Assembly (NCBI GenBank): GCA_934402315.1
Contig: CAKRTS010000013.1
Coordinates: 44,161 to 108,160, forward strand
Reading direction: 5' to 3'
Source of the DNA: an uncultured Acetatifactor sp.
Lineage (GTDB): Bacteria > Bacillota > Clostridia > Lachnospirales > Lachnospiraceae
DNA length: 64,000 nucleotides
Shown here in pieces: positions 51,048 to 62,647 of this stretch. The first letter of the stretch is position 1. Every line of letters starts with the position of its first letter. Made by a program: the position numbers and the translations under genes. Below the pieces are notes generated by a model that had not been told where the DNA came from, did no database searches, and saw only the letters and a list, made by a program, of their open reading frames with translations.

Positions 51048-51833
51048 ATGCTGATTTTTTTTGATATTGACGGAACGCTTGTGGGCGAGGACGGAAGAAC
51101 GATGCCGGAGAGCGCCAGAAACGCGATACAGCAGGCAAGGGCAAATGGGCATATTTGCATGATAAATACCGGCAGGACGCTGGCGCTCGTAGGTGAGGAG
51201 ATCACCGGGCAGACAGAATTTGACGGTCTGGCGCTCGGCTGTGGCACAATGGTGGTATACCATGGAGAGACCCTGTTTCACAAGAGCTTTACGGTGGAGG
51301 AGAGCCGACGCATTGTCGAAGGTCTGCGAAAATACCGGATCGACGCATGCCTTGAGGGCAGTGACAACAATTATCTGGAGGAAGAGGAGAAGATTGTCAC
51401 CGACACCTTCCGGGAGTTTTTAAAGCGCTTTGATGGCTACGGCTACGACAATTTTGATGCGGGACTCGGGCAGTTTGATAAGTTTTATGCCTATGTCGAT
51501 GATGTGAAGAAGATGGATGCTTTCCGGCAGGAGTTTGAGGGCTGGCTTGACTTTGTGGATCGCAAGGAAGGGTATTTTGAGATCATGCCGAAGGGCTGTT
51601 CAAAGGCGAGTGCCATAGAGCTTGTTGCGGAGAAGTTAGGCATTTCTGTGGATGAGACGGTTGCAATCGGGGACAGCAGCAATGATATTCCGATGATCGA
51701 GCGCGCGCATATCGGGATTGCAATGGGAAATGCCACAGAGGATGTGAAGGAGATCGCCGACTTTGTCACGGGTGCAGTGGAGCAGGACGGTATACTGAAG
51801 GCGTTGAAGTGGCTGGGGGCAGTTGAGGAGTAG
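51048..51833 (+). CDS. HAD-IIB (Cof-type) phosphatase
   Basis: The protein has 261 aa. Motif I is Phe-Phe-Asp-Ile-Asp-Gly-Thr-Leu with the nucleophile Asp, and motif IV is Ala-Ile-Gly-Asp-Ser-Ser-Asn-Asp-Ile-Pro-Met. Motif III Lys lies in Lys-Gly-Cys-Ser-Lys-Ala. The cap between them is the C2B type. The family removes phosphate from sugar phosphates, flavin or pyridoxal phosphates; the specific substrate is not clear. GAAGGAG precedes the ATG. It has no evident operon partner. Confidence 0.93.
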   Translation: MLIFFDIDGTLVGEDGRTMPESARNAIQQARANGHICMINTGRTLALVGEEITGQTEFDGLALGCGTMVVYHGETLFHKSFTVEESRRIVEGLRKYRIDACLEGSDNNYLEEEEKIVTDTFREFLKRFDGYGYDNFDAGLGQFDKFYAYVDDVKKMDAFRQEFEGWLDFVDRKEGYFEIMPKGCSKASAIELVAEKLGISVDETVAIGDSSNDIPMIERAHIGIAMGNATEDVKEIADFVTGAVEQDGILKALKWLGAVEE

Positions 51834-51916
51834 AAGCTGTTATAAAAAGTTTATAAAGCACAGAAAAAGTTCTGGCATTTTCACGGAATATATGCTATAA
51901 TACATTTGTTCCGTAA

Positions 51917-51987
51917 GCAGATATAGTATATCGGTAGTACATCAGCTTCCCAAGCTGAGGAGGCGGGTTCGATTCCCGTTATCTGCT
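51917..51987 (+). tRNA. tRNA-Gly (CCC)
   Basis: Acceptor GCAGATA/TATCTGC, anticodon stem TCAGC/GCTGA with loop TTCCCAA (anticodon CCC), T-arm GCGGGTTCGATTCCCGT. The discriminator is T and CCA is not encoded. TATAAT at 51896-51901 is a likely -10; no good -35 is seen. Confidence 0.95.
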
Positions 51988-51990
51988 CTC

Positions 51991-52031
51991 AAAGCCCAGA
52001 AAGTGCGTTAAATACGTGTTTTCTGGGCTTT
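51991..52031 (+). terminator. Terminator after tRNA-Gly(CCC)
   Basis: AAAGCCCAGAAA (51991-52002) pairs perfectly with TTTCTGGGCTTT (52020-52031). The trailing T-run is short. Confidence 0.75.
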
Positions 52032-52124
52032 CCTGATGTCACGAGATGCTGCATGCTTCCGTGTTCCAGTGTAGTCTGTATAGCATCTGCCGGACAGAAA
52101 GAAACAGAGAGGAGTATATCGGCA

Positions 52125-54536
52125 ATGGGATATATCAAAGTGCCGAGAGTATATGAAAAGCTGAAAAGTGCAGAGGAGCTTTTTGCGCCTGTTATTATGA
52201 CGGCAGCGGGCGGCTGGGGAAAGACAGCGGCGGCAGAGTATTACTGCCGGAGGAAAAAGCCGCTCCTATTGCACTGTGAGAGTGGAAGCATTCGTGAAAA
52301 GCCAGTCTGGAAGGATTTTCGGGGAAGTGTGGTCATCGTGGAGGATATGCAATGGCTTTGGGAAGAGGAAGCGGTAGGCTGTCTGCGAGATCTCCTGCAT
52401 ACTCCGGGTATTCAGGTACTCATGCTTACGAGAGGGGCAGTGCCGAAATATCTTGCGAGTGAGGAGATGGATCTTGGCTTTGTGAGGATACAGGAAAAGG
52501 ACTTTGCTTTCGGGGAGAAGGAGGTGAAGGAGTTTTTCAGAGGGCGCGGCATACAGCTCCACCCGGAAGATGCGGCACTGATAACGGAGGCCTCACAGGG
52601 ATATGTGCGTGCACTTCACTGCTATGCAGCAAGAATGGAGAATGGAAATAGATACTCGGAGGATATGAAGGCTGCAGTCTGGCAGGATATCTACCACTTA
52701 TGGGACAGCTATTATGATAAGCAATACACAGCGGAATTTCGTCATTTTGCTCTGTGCGTATGTCGGTATGATGAATTTACGCAGGAAATGGCAGAAGCAC
52801 TTACTGGTGACGAAAGCGTTGGAAGAGTAATGGAATACTGCTACGAAGCCATGAGCCAGCTTCAGGTGAAAAGGGATGGCTATTATTCGATACGTCCGGA
52901 AATAAGGGGATATTACTGCTGGAAACAGAATCTCATATGGTCAAAGAAAGAGATAACAGAGAACTATTGCAGGGCGGCGGAGTATTTTAAGAGAAAGGGT
53001 AACATTCCGGATGCACTGAAGTATTATAAAAAAGCAGGAGAAATACAGTGCGTAAAGGAATTATTAATCTATAATGCCAATACACATCCGGGGACAGGTC
53101 ATTATGTGGAGACCAAGGATTACTATCTGGAATTTCCAAGAGAGGAGCTGAGAAAGCTGCCTGTGCTTATGGCGGGGATGAGTATGCTGTATGCTCTGCT
53201 TCTTAAGCCGGACGAATCCGAAAAGTGGTATCATGAGCTGGAACTTTTTAGTAAGGACAAAGGCAACAGCAGGGAGCAGAGGAGGGAAGCCAGATCAAGG
53301 CTTGCCTATCTGGACATATCACTTCCTCACAGGGGGACAAAGGGCACGCTGCGCATGATGAAGAAGGTCTTTGCACTTATCCGGAAAGAGGATATGGTAT
53401 TGCCGGAGCTTTGCGTGACGGGAAATATGCCGTCCCTTATGAACGGCGGTCTGGATTTCTGCGAGTGGTCAAAGAATGACATTCAGATTGCCAGATTCAT
53501 GGGGAAATCTGTGGAGGTTATTCTGGGGAGATACGGCAAAGGTCTTACAACCATTGCACTGGCAGAGAGCGGATTTGAAAAAGGGACAATGCCGGCATAC
53601 GAGGTTCTGACAAGATGCGGCGATGGATTTGAAGCTGCGGCACATGAAGGAAGGATTGAAATTTGCTTTGTGGCGGTAGGAATTCAGGTACGGCAGCATC
53701 TGATAGAGCGGCAATTAACGGCAGCAAGGCGGATAGCGGAAGCTTTTAATGAGAAGGTGAGACAGGAGAAGGCGGTACAGCTCCTGCCGAATCTGGAAGC
53801 CTTTGGGGTGTGGATCTCCCTGTTCGGCGGCTCCAATGCAGATGCAGAGAGCTATATAGAGACCGTTCCGGATGCGAGGGTTTCCTTCTGTATTCTTGAC
53901 AGATACCGGCAGATGATAAAGCTTCGCTGCCTTATTTCAGAAAATCGCCTCGAGGAGGCTTTCGACCTTGCGGCCTTTCTGGAGGGATACTTTTTCTCAT
54001 ACGAGAGACATTTTTACTGGATGGAGAATGAGCTGCTAAAGGCAGTCATCCTATATCGCATGGGGGATGAGCACTGGAAGGAATGCCTGAGCCGGGCTGT
54101 GAAAAAGGCATCAGAGTATCATTTCACAAGGCTTTTCGCGATTGAAGGGGCGTCAGTGCTTCCGCTGCTTACGCAAATGAGGGAGAATGGAGAGCTTCCT
54201 GATATTGACGATGCGTATGTGGCAGAGATTTATAGGGAATGCTTCCGGGTGGCAGCGGGCTATCCCGACTATATGCGGTTTATCCCGAGGGAAATGATAG
54301 CTCTTACAAACCGTGAAATGCAGGTTTTGTCGATGCTGTGTGGGGGGATGGCTATGGATGAAATCTGCTCAGAGCTTAAAATATCTTATGATGGGCTGAA
54401 GAAGCATAACAGAAATATATATAAAAAGCTTGCGGTGAAAGGAAGGGCAGAGGCAGAGAGAAAGGCGGCAAGGCTCGGTCTGGTTCACCGTGGGAGAATG
54501 GATGCAGCCGAGGGAACCGGTACACCGATGAAATGA
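52125..54536 (+). CDS. MalT-like LuxR-family regulator (STAND ATPase)
   Basis: The protein has about 803 aa from ATG 52125, after AGAGGAG; the frame continues upstream to 52053 without a site. The N-terminal P-loop is Ala-Ala-Gly-Gly-Trp-Gly-Lys-Thr-Ala (residues ~26-34), followed by Val-Val-Ile-Val-Glu-Asp-Met-Gln-Trp as Walker B. The middle ~450 residues are helical repeats (TPR-like) for signal binding. A LuxR helix-turn-helix ends the protein (Leu-Thr-Asn-Arg-Glu-Met-Gln-Val-Leu, then Met-Asp-Glu-Ile-Cys-Ser-Glu-Leu-Lys-Ile-Ser). This is the plan of MalT-type activators. The lipoprotein gene 116 bases downstream may be a target. Confidence 0.9.
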   Translation: MGYIKVPRVYEKLKSAEELFAPVIMTAAGGWGKTAAAEYYCRRKKPLLLHCESGSIREKPVWKDFRGSVVIVEDMQWLWEEEAVGCLRDLLHTPGIQVLMLTRGAVPKYLASEEMDLGFVRIQEKDFAFGEKEVKEFFRGRGIQLHPEDAALITEASQGYVRALHCYAARMENGNRYSEDMKAAVWQDIYHLWDSYYDKQYTAEFRHFALCVCRYDEFTQEMAEALTGDESVGRVMEYCYEAMSQLQVKRDGYYSIRPEIRGYYCWKQNLIWSKKEITENYCRAAEYFKRKGNIPDALKYYKKAGEIQCVKELLIYNANTHPGTGHYVETKDYYLEFPREELRKLPVLMAGMSMLYALLLKPDESEKWYHELELFSKDKGNSREQRREARSRLAYLDISLPHRGTKGTLRMMKKVFALIRKEDMVLPELCVTGNMPSLMNGGLDFCEWSKNDIQIARFMGKSVEVILGRYGKGLTTIALAESGFEKGTMPAYEVLTRCGDGFEAAAHEGRIEICFVAVGIQVRQHLIERQLTAARRIAEAFNEKVRQEKAVQLLPNLEAFGVWISLFGGSNADAESYIETVPDARVSFCILDRYRQMIKLRCLISENRLEEAFDLAAFLEGYFFSYERHFYWMENELLKAVILYRMGDEHWKECLSRAVKKASEYHFTRLFAIEGASVLPLLTQMRENGELPDIDDAYVAEIYRECFRVAAGYPDYMRFIPREMIALTNREMQVLSMLCGGMAMDEICSELKISYDGLKKHNRNIYKKLAVKGRAEAERKAARLGLVHRGRMDAAEGTGTPMK

Positions 54537-54652
54537 AAAAGCAGGAAAAGTAGCCATAGGGGTACTATACTTTTTGAAGGCAGATAGCTAAAATGGTCAA
54601 TGGACTTGAGCGTGCATAGCGCGCAGGGATAATCACGAGGAGGAGAATTAAA

Positions 54653-55123
54653 ATGAAGAAGAAACTTTTGGCAATCATGATTGTGAGTGTGATGGGAGCA
54701 GCACTGCTGGCAGGATGCGGCGGATCCGAGGAGGCTGATGTTGCAGATGCATCTGTGCAGGAGGAAGTGCAGGCAGATAATGACGAAGCAGCGGGCACTG
54801 AGGTAACCTTTGTAGATGGCTTTTATGCTGCTGATGGAAATGGCAGTGACTTCATGATTGCATTCTACGAGGGAGCGGCAGGAGACATCGCTTATGTAAA
54901 TGATGGAACGGGTGAGGTCTTTGCAGAGTACACAGTAGAAAATGCACAGTTAGACGACGGAACAGAGTATCTGCTGGTAACTGTAGGAGCAATGCAGATG
55001 GGATATCTGGAGAATGGCGAGGATATCTATCTTATAACAGATGATGGCGAAATGTATGCGGCAGCACGTCTGACCGAAGAGGAAGCAGATGCAATTGCAG
55101 CAGCTGTTGCAAGCGCATCCTAA
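54653..55123 (+). CDS. Small acidic lipoprotein, unknown function
   Basis: The protein has 156 aa. The lipobox Leu-Leu-Ala-Gly-Cys (Cys ~22) follows a Lys-rich start and a hydrophobic helix, so it is anchored outside the membrane. A Glu/Asp/Ala linker leads to a beta-rich domain of ~90 residues with no family I recognise. GAGGAGGAG precedes the ATG. It lies behind the MalT-like regulator and ends in its own terminator. The very acidic mature protein contrasts with the usual basic substrate-binding lipoproteins. Confidence 0.88.
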   Translation: MKKKLLAIMIVSVMGAALLAGCGGSEEADVADASVQEEVQADNDEAAGTEVTFVDGFYAADGNGSDFMIAFYEGAAGDIAYVNDGTGEVFAEYTVENAQLDDGTEYLLVTVGAMQMGYLENGEDIYLITDDGEMYAAARLTEEEADAIAAAVASAS

Positions 55124-55154
55124 GAGTTCCGGAAAAAGAAACGAACACTTATAA

Positions 55155-55195
55155 GAGGCGGATATTCCTGAAAAGGATATCCGCCTCATGTTTTT
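55155..55195 (+). terminator. Terminator of the lipoprotein gene
   Basis: GAGGCGGATAT (55155-55165) pairs perfectly with ATATCCGCCTC (55177-55187), followed by ATGTTTTTG. Confidence 0.85.
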
Positions 55196-55274
55196 GAAAA
55201 CGACTTATCCTCGTCTGCATATTTTTCCGATGTCTGCCCATACTATACTCGAAGATAGGAGAGCGAGGTAGGAT

Positions 55275-56333
55275 ATGAAGCTGTCATTTCGCTGGTATGG
55301 AAAATCAGATAGGGTTACGCTGCAGGACATCAGGCAGATCCCCGGTATGCATACGGTTGTCACGGCGGTGTATGATGTGCCGGTGGGAGAGGTCTGGAGC
55401 AGGGAGAGCATTGCAGAGCTGAAGCAGGAGATAGAAGCCGCAGGACTGCATTTTGAGGTCGTGGAGAGCATTCCCGAACATGGGGACATCAAGCTCGGGA
55501 AAGAGACCAGAGACTTTTATATCGGAAATTTCTGCCAGAATATCCGCCGTGTGGCGGAGGCTGGGGTGAAGTGTGTCTGTTATAACTTCATGCCGGTGTT
55601 TGACTGGACGAGAACAGAGCTGGAGCACAGGCTTCCGGATGGCTCCACAACACTTGTCTATTATCAGGAGCAGGTTGACCGTGTGAATCCCCTGCAAAAT
55701 GACAATGATCTGACGCTGCCCGGCTGGGATGCCAGTTATTCCAGGGACGAGCTGAAAGGTGTGATCGCAGAATATCAGGCGATGACGGAAGAAAAATTGT
55801 GGGAAAATCTGCGTTATTTTCTGGAAAGAGTCATTCCAGTGGCGGTGGAATGCGGAATCAATATGGCGATTCATGAGGATGATCCCTGCTGGAGCATCTT
55901 CGGTCTGCCGCGCATTATCACGGATGAAAAGAATCTCGACCGCTTTCTGAAGCTGGTGGATGTGCCCAACAACGGTATCACACTGTGTACCGGCTCGCTC
56001 GGCTGTTCCGGAAAAAATGATGTTGTGAAGATGGCGGCGAAATATGCAGGGATGGGAAGGATTCATTTTGCGCATATGAGAAATGTAGCGGTATTGCCAG
56101 ACGGCAGGGGCTTTGAGGAGCGGGCGCATCTCTCGGAATGCGGAACACTCGACATGTACGCCATTGCCAAAGCGCTCCACGATAACGGTTTTGAGGGTTA
56201 TATCCGGCCGGATCACGGAAGAATGATCTGGGGCGAGACCGGCAGACCGGGATACGGACTGTACGACAGGGCGATCGGCGCAACCTATCTGAATGGTCTC
56301 TGGGAGGCTATTGAGAAAAATACTCAGAAATAA
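55275..56333 (+). CDS. uxuA: Mannonate dehydratase
   Basis: The protein has 352 aa and dehydrates D-mannonate to 2-keto-3-deoxygluconate. Motifs include Met-Ala-Ile-His-Glu-Asp-Asp-Pro near 200 and Cys-Thr-Gly-Ser-Leu-Gly near 235, Phe-Ala-His-Met-Arg-Asn-Val, and Arg-Pro-Asp-His-Gly-Arg with metal-binding His and Cys. It starts Met-Lys-Leu-Ser-Phe-Arg-Trp-Tyr-Gly, with GAGGTAGG upstream. Its product joins the kdu pathway encoded at 25-29.6 kb (KdgK/Eda). No uxaC or uxuB lies nearby. Confidence 0.95.
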   Translation: MKLSFRWYGKSDRVTLQDIRQIPGMHTVVTAVYDVPVGEVWSRESIAELKQEIEAAGLHFEVVESIPEHGDIKLGKETRDFYIGNFCQNIRRVAEAGVKCVCYNFMPVFDWTRTELEHRLPDGSTTLVYYQEQVDRVNPLQNDNDLTLPGWDASYSRDELKGVIAEYQAMTEEKLWENLRYFLERVIPVAVECGINMAIHEDDPCWSIFGLPRIITDEKNLDRFLKLVDVPNNGITLCTGSLGCSGKNDVVKMAAKYAGMGRIHFAHMRNVAVLPDGRGFEERAHLSECGTLDMYAIAKALHDNGFEGYIRPDHGRMIWGETGRPGYGLYDRAIGATYLNGLWEAIEKNTQK

Positions 56334-56349
56334 AAAATAAGTGTGATAC

Positions 56350-56377
56350 TTGACATTGGCAGAAAATACTATATACT
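56350..56377 (+). promoter_or_regulatory. Promoter of tRNA-Asn
   Basis: TTGACA (56350-56355), a 16-base spacer and TATACT (56372-56377), 17 bases before the tRNA. Confidence 0.8.
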
Positions 56378-56394
56378 AGATTTTGTTGATACAT

Positions 56395-56466
56395 TCCTCG
56401 ATAGCTCAATGGTAGAGCACTCGGCTGTTAACCGAGTTGTTGTAGGTTCGAGCCCTACTCGGGGAG
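56395..56466 (+). tRNA. tRNA-Asn (GTT)
   Basis: Acceptor TCCTCGA/TCGGGGA (with one G-T pair), anticodon stem CTCGG/CCGAG with loop CTGTTAA (anticodon GTT), T-arm GTAGGTTCGAGCCCTAC. The discriminator is G and CCA is not encoded. Confidence 0.96.
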
Positions 56467-56470
56467 CTGT

Positions 56471-56495
56471 GGGAGTCGAAGGACTCCCCTTTTTG
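56471..56495 (+). terminator. Terminator after tRNA-Asn
   Basis: GGGAGTC (56471-56477) pairs with GACTCCC (56482-56488) around GAAG, followed by CTTTTTG. Confidence 0.75.
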
Positions 56496-56572
56496 TTTAT
56501 ACGGGATTTGCGCCAAGGTGCACCTGACGCAGAACCGTTACAGAAAAAGAGTGCACGGAAATGAGGACTAAA

Positions 56573-58024
56573 ATGGGCGTTTTATCAAATCTGGAGCCGC
56601 AGAGCGTGTTCCATTATTTCGAAAAAATTACAAAGATACCGCATGGTTCGGGAAATGTGGAGCAGATCAGTGATTTCCTTGCAGCGTTTGCAGAGGAAAG
56701 AGGGCTGTTCCATATACAGGATGCATGGAAGAATGTCATTATCGTGAAGGAGGCGACACCGGGGTACGAGAAGGAGCCTGCGGTGATTCTTCAGGGGCAC
56801 ATGGATATGGTTGCCGTGAAGAAGCCAGACTGTGATATTGATATGAAGAAGGACGGACTTCGCGTAGCGGTGGACGGCGATAAAATCTACGCAGAGGGAA
56901 CCAGCCTCGGCGGAGACGACGGCATTGCGGTCGCTTATGCTCTGGCACTTCTGGACTCGGATTCCATCAGCCATCCGAAGCTGGAAGTAATTATTACGGT
57001 TGATGAAGAGGTCGGAATGGATGGTGCGAGAGTGATAGACCTTTCCATGCTGACGGGAAACCGTATGGTCAATCTCGACTCCGAGGAGGAGGGAATCTTT
57101 CTGACGAGCTGTGCCGGAGGAGCAAGGGTGAAGTGCGACCTGAAGCTGGAAACACAGAGGCTCGAGGGGCTTACTTACGAAGTCACCGTGGGCGGTCTGC
57201 TCGGTGGACATTCCGGTGGCGAGATTGACAAGGAGAGGGGAAATTCCAACTGCCTGTTCGGCCGCCTGTTAAGACGGCTTTGTGAGAAGATGCCGGTAAG
57301 GCTGGCAGAGCTTAAGGGAGGACTGGCAGACAATGCCATTCCGAGGGAGACTGTCGGACTGCTGGTTATTGACAAGGCCGACAGCGAGAAATTCGCCTCG
57401 GTTCTGGATACGGTGGAAAAGGAAATCCAGTCGGAATTGTCCTCCAAGGACCCGGATGTATTTATCAAGGCGACGGAAAAAGAGTCCGCAGCGGTTGAGT
57501 GTACAACGGCAGAGAGTACAAGGAAGGCGGCGAACTTCCTCAGTGCTGTTCCCAACGGCGTCCAGGCAATGAGTGCAGACATGCCGGGGCTGGTGGAGAC
57601 ATCTCTGAATCTCGGGATTCTGGAGTATGCAGGCGGCGGACTGCGGGCAGAATTTTCTGTGCGGAGCAGCGTCGAGAGCGCGAAGAATGCGTTGATCGGA
57701 AAGCTTTTTGCCCTGACCGAGCTGGCGGGCGGCAGCAATACCGTAACCGGTGACTATCCGGGATGGAAGTTCAGAAAGGATTCACCGCTGCGCGAAAAGA
57801 TGGTCAGACTGTACGAGGAGATGTACGGAAAGGCACCGAAGGTTGAGGCAATCCACGCAGGGTTGGAGTGCGGTATTCTGGGCAGCAAGATTTCTGATCT
57901 GGACTGTGTTTCCATGGGGCCGAATATGCGGGACATTCATACCACGGAAGAGACACTGAGCATTTCATCGACGAGAAGAGTGTGGGAGTACCTCGTGCGG
58001 CTGCTTGAGACAAAGGAAGCCTAA
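56573..58024 (+). CDS. pepD: Aminoacyl-histidine dipeptidase (peptidase M20, PepD)
   Basis: The protein has about 483 aa from ATG 56573, chosen for GAGGA 5 bases upstream; ATG 56561 lies 12 bases earlier with only a weak site. Zinc-binding motifs are Leu-Gln-Gly-His-Met-Asp-Met-Val (residues ~75-82), Ser-Leu-Gly-Gly-Asp-Asp-Gly, Asp-Glu-Glu-Val-Gly-Met-Asp-Gly and His-Ser-Gly-Gly in the lid domain. It cleaves dipeptides such as Xaa-His in the cytosol. Length matches PepD. It stands alone between tRNA-Asn and lacZ. Confidence 0.95.
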   Translation: MGVLSNLEPQSVFHYFEKITKIPHGSGNVEQISDFLAAFAEERGLFHIQDAWKNVIIVKEATPGYEKEPAVILQGHMDMVAVKKPDCDIDMKKDGLRVAVDGDKIYAEGTSLGGDDGIAVAYALALLDSDSISHPKLEVIITVDEEVGMDGARVIDLSMLTGNRMVNLDSEEEGIFLTSCAGGARVKCDLKLETQRLEGLTYEVTVGGLLGGHSGGEIDKERGNSNCLFGRLLRRLCEKMPVRLAELKGGLADNAIPRETVGLLVIDKADSEKFASVLDTVEKEIQSELSSKDPDVFIKATEKESAAVECTTAESTRKAANFLSAVPNGVQAMSADMPGLVETSLNLGILEYAGGGLRAEFSVRSSVESAKNALIGKLFALTELAGGSNTVTGDYPGWKFRKDSPLREKMVRLYEEMYGKAPKVEAIHAGLECGILGSKISDLDCVSMGPNMRDIHTTEETLSISSTRRVWEYLVRLLETKEA

Positions 58025-58066
58025 TCAGGACAAAATAGCACATCCCGAGACAGGAAAATTCCATTT

Positions 58067-61219
<3,153 letters not shown>

Positions 61220-61280
61220 GGCTGCACAGAAGAGAATGAAAAAATAGTTGTAAAAATATCTACAATTTTGAAAAAAACAC

Positions 61281-61309
61281 TTGCTTTTTCTCCCCGGACA
61301 CGATATAAT
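61281..61309 (+). promoter_or_regulatory. Promoter of tRNA-Pro
   Basis: TTGCTT (61281-61286), a 17-base spacer and TATAAT (61304-61309), 13 bases before the tRNA. Confidence 0.75.
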
Positions 61310-61322
61310 CCTTATTGTGTTT

Positions 61323-61397
61323 CGGGGTGTGGCTCAGCTTGGTTAGAGCGCCATCTTAGGGAGGTGGAGGTCGCGAGTTCGAATCCCGCCACTCCGA
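61323..61397 (+). tRNA. tRNA-Pro (AGG)
   Basis: Acceptor CGGGGTG/CACTCCG with one G-T pair, anticodon stem CCATC/GGTGG with loop TTAGGGA (anticodon AGG at 61358-61360, followed by G37 as in Pro tRNAs). The T-stem GCGAG/CCCGC contains an A-C mismatch. A at the wobble position is unusual for bacterial tRNA-Pro and would need deamination to inosine. The discriminator is A and CCA is not encoded. Confidence 0.85.
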
Positions 61398-61403
61398 CGA
61401 ATA

Positions 61404-61450
61404 AAAATGCCGAAAATCCAGTAAATATAAGGGTTTCGGCATTTTCTATT
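61404..61450 (+). terminator. Terminator after tRNA-Pro
   Basis: AAAATGCCGAAA (61404-61415) pairs perfectly with TTTCGGCATTTT (61434-61445), followed by CTATTTTT. Confidence 0.8.
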
Positions 61451-61525
61451 TTTGCCGGTATTCAAAAGGTAATCAAAAAGGTAATCAACGCAGGAAAGGA
61501 GGGTCCTGCAAAAGTGCTACGAAAG

Positions 61526-61557
61526 ATAAATCGACCACAAATCGGTTTATTTTTTTG
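61526..61557 (+). terminator. Second terminator in the AT-rich segment
   Basis: ATAAATCG (61526-61533) pairs with CGGTTTAT (61543-61550), with one G-T pair, followed by six T. No gene leads to it; it may be left from a lost gene. AAAGGTAATCAA occurs twice in tandem at about 61467-61489. The rest of 61560-61779 is AT-rich with no gene. Confidence 0.5.
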
Positions 61558-61779
61558 TCCTTTTTTTAAAATTTCTCGGTAAATGATTTTGATACCCCCA
61601 TTTATTTTTGGTACAAAATTTCAAATGTACTACGTTATCAATGTATTCTGGTTACCTGACTTATAACTAATAGGGGAATACTATTTGAGTCTTCTAACCT
61701 TATGCAGATAGTAGATTTTTGGTGTTATTTCTGTTATATTTTAATTGTAAAAAAATGGGGTGATATTGGAGGTGTGCTT

Positions 61780-62544
61780 ATGGGAAGAATCAAGGACTTG
61801 AATTATTATCAAAAAGGCATCATTATTGTCACGATTATTATGGCACTGATTTTTGCAGTGATTTATCCTAAGACAATTTCAAGAGTTGGCTATAGATACA
61901 ATGATGTAATTCTTGTTCCAACACAGGAAAACGGAAACACAGTGTATTCCGGTAAAATCAACGGGGAGCAGACACAGTTTATCGTATCTGACGATAAAAC
62001 AGTTATGCTGCAATACGGAGATAAAGCTTATGGCCCTTACACCGTGAAAGAAGACCCCACAGCTATCCCCAAAGATGAAGAATTGAATGAACGAATGACA
62101 GGTGTTGAGATCTATAATGGTGAGAAGGTAATGTTCCGTGGCGGCGTATTGGATTTTGAGGGTGACTATTTGTTTTACAATGAGGATGGAACCCTAGAAA
62201 CTATTGGATTTATCTATGTGACCGGCAGTGGAACTGAATGGGATGAAGAGGGCAATGTGATTGATAAAATGGAGCCATCTGCCTCCACGATTTATGAGCT
62301 GGTGAATGACCCTGAACTGACACATAAGGGAAACCCATTTGACTGGCTTGGCGCTGTGTTTATTTGTATTCTCAACGTCCTGTCCATTTTATTTGCAGAC
62401 GAGCTATTCAGATGGAGTCTGTTATTTCGGATACGCAATGTAGAAGATGCAGAGCCGTCCGGCTTGGAAATTGTAGGAAGATATTTAGGATGGACAGTTA
62501 TGACAATTATGGCGTTTGGAATCTTTATTGTGGGATTACAGTAA
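61780..62544 (+). CDS. Membrane protein, family not recognised
   Basis: The protein has 254 aa from ATG 61780, with GGAGG 7 bases upstream; the longer frame to 61702 has no site. One hydrophobic helix lies near residues 12-35, a soluble ~140-residue domain of acidic strands follows (Gly-Asp-Lys-Ala-Tyr-Gly-Pro-Tyr-Thr-Val-Lys-Glu), and two more helices lie near 185-205 and 230-252. The soluble part faces outward if the first helix enters from the cytosol. Codon use is more AT-rich than that of the neighbours, suggesting transfer. No function can be given. Confidence 0.78.
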   Translation: MGRIKDLNYYQKGIIIVTIIMALIFAVIYPKTISRVGYRYNDVILVPTQENGNTVYSGKINGEQTQFIVSDDKTVMLQYGDKAYGPYTVKEDPTAIPKDEELNERMTGVEIYNGEKVMFRGGVLDFEGDYLFYNEDGTLETIGFIYVTGSGTEWDEEGNVIDKMEPSASTIYELVNDPELTHKGNPFDWLGAVFICILNVLSILFADELFRWSLLFRIRNVEDAEPSGLEIVGRYLGWTVMTIMAFGIFIVGLQ

Positions 62545-62647
62545 TGTAGCATCCGGTCTTAGAAACTCTATCGGTGAGTTTTGGGGAGCAAAAATTGGCT
62601 GCCCTGAGATAGAGATAAAATAAGTTTTTAAGAGAGGAAGATAGAAG

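Noticed and set aside
56343..56564. ORF across tRNA-Asn
   Set aside because: It runs through a complete tRNA, its promoter and its terminator.
61268..61582. ORF across tRNA-Pro and its terminator
   Set aside because: It overlaps a structural RNA gene and has no ribosome-binding site.
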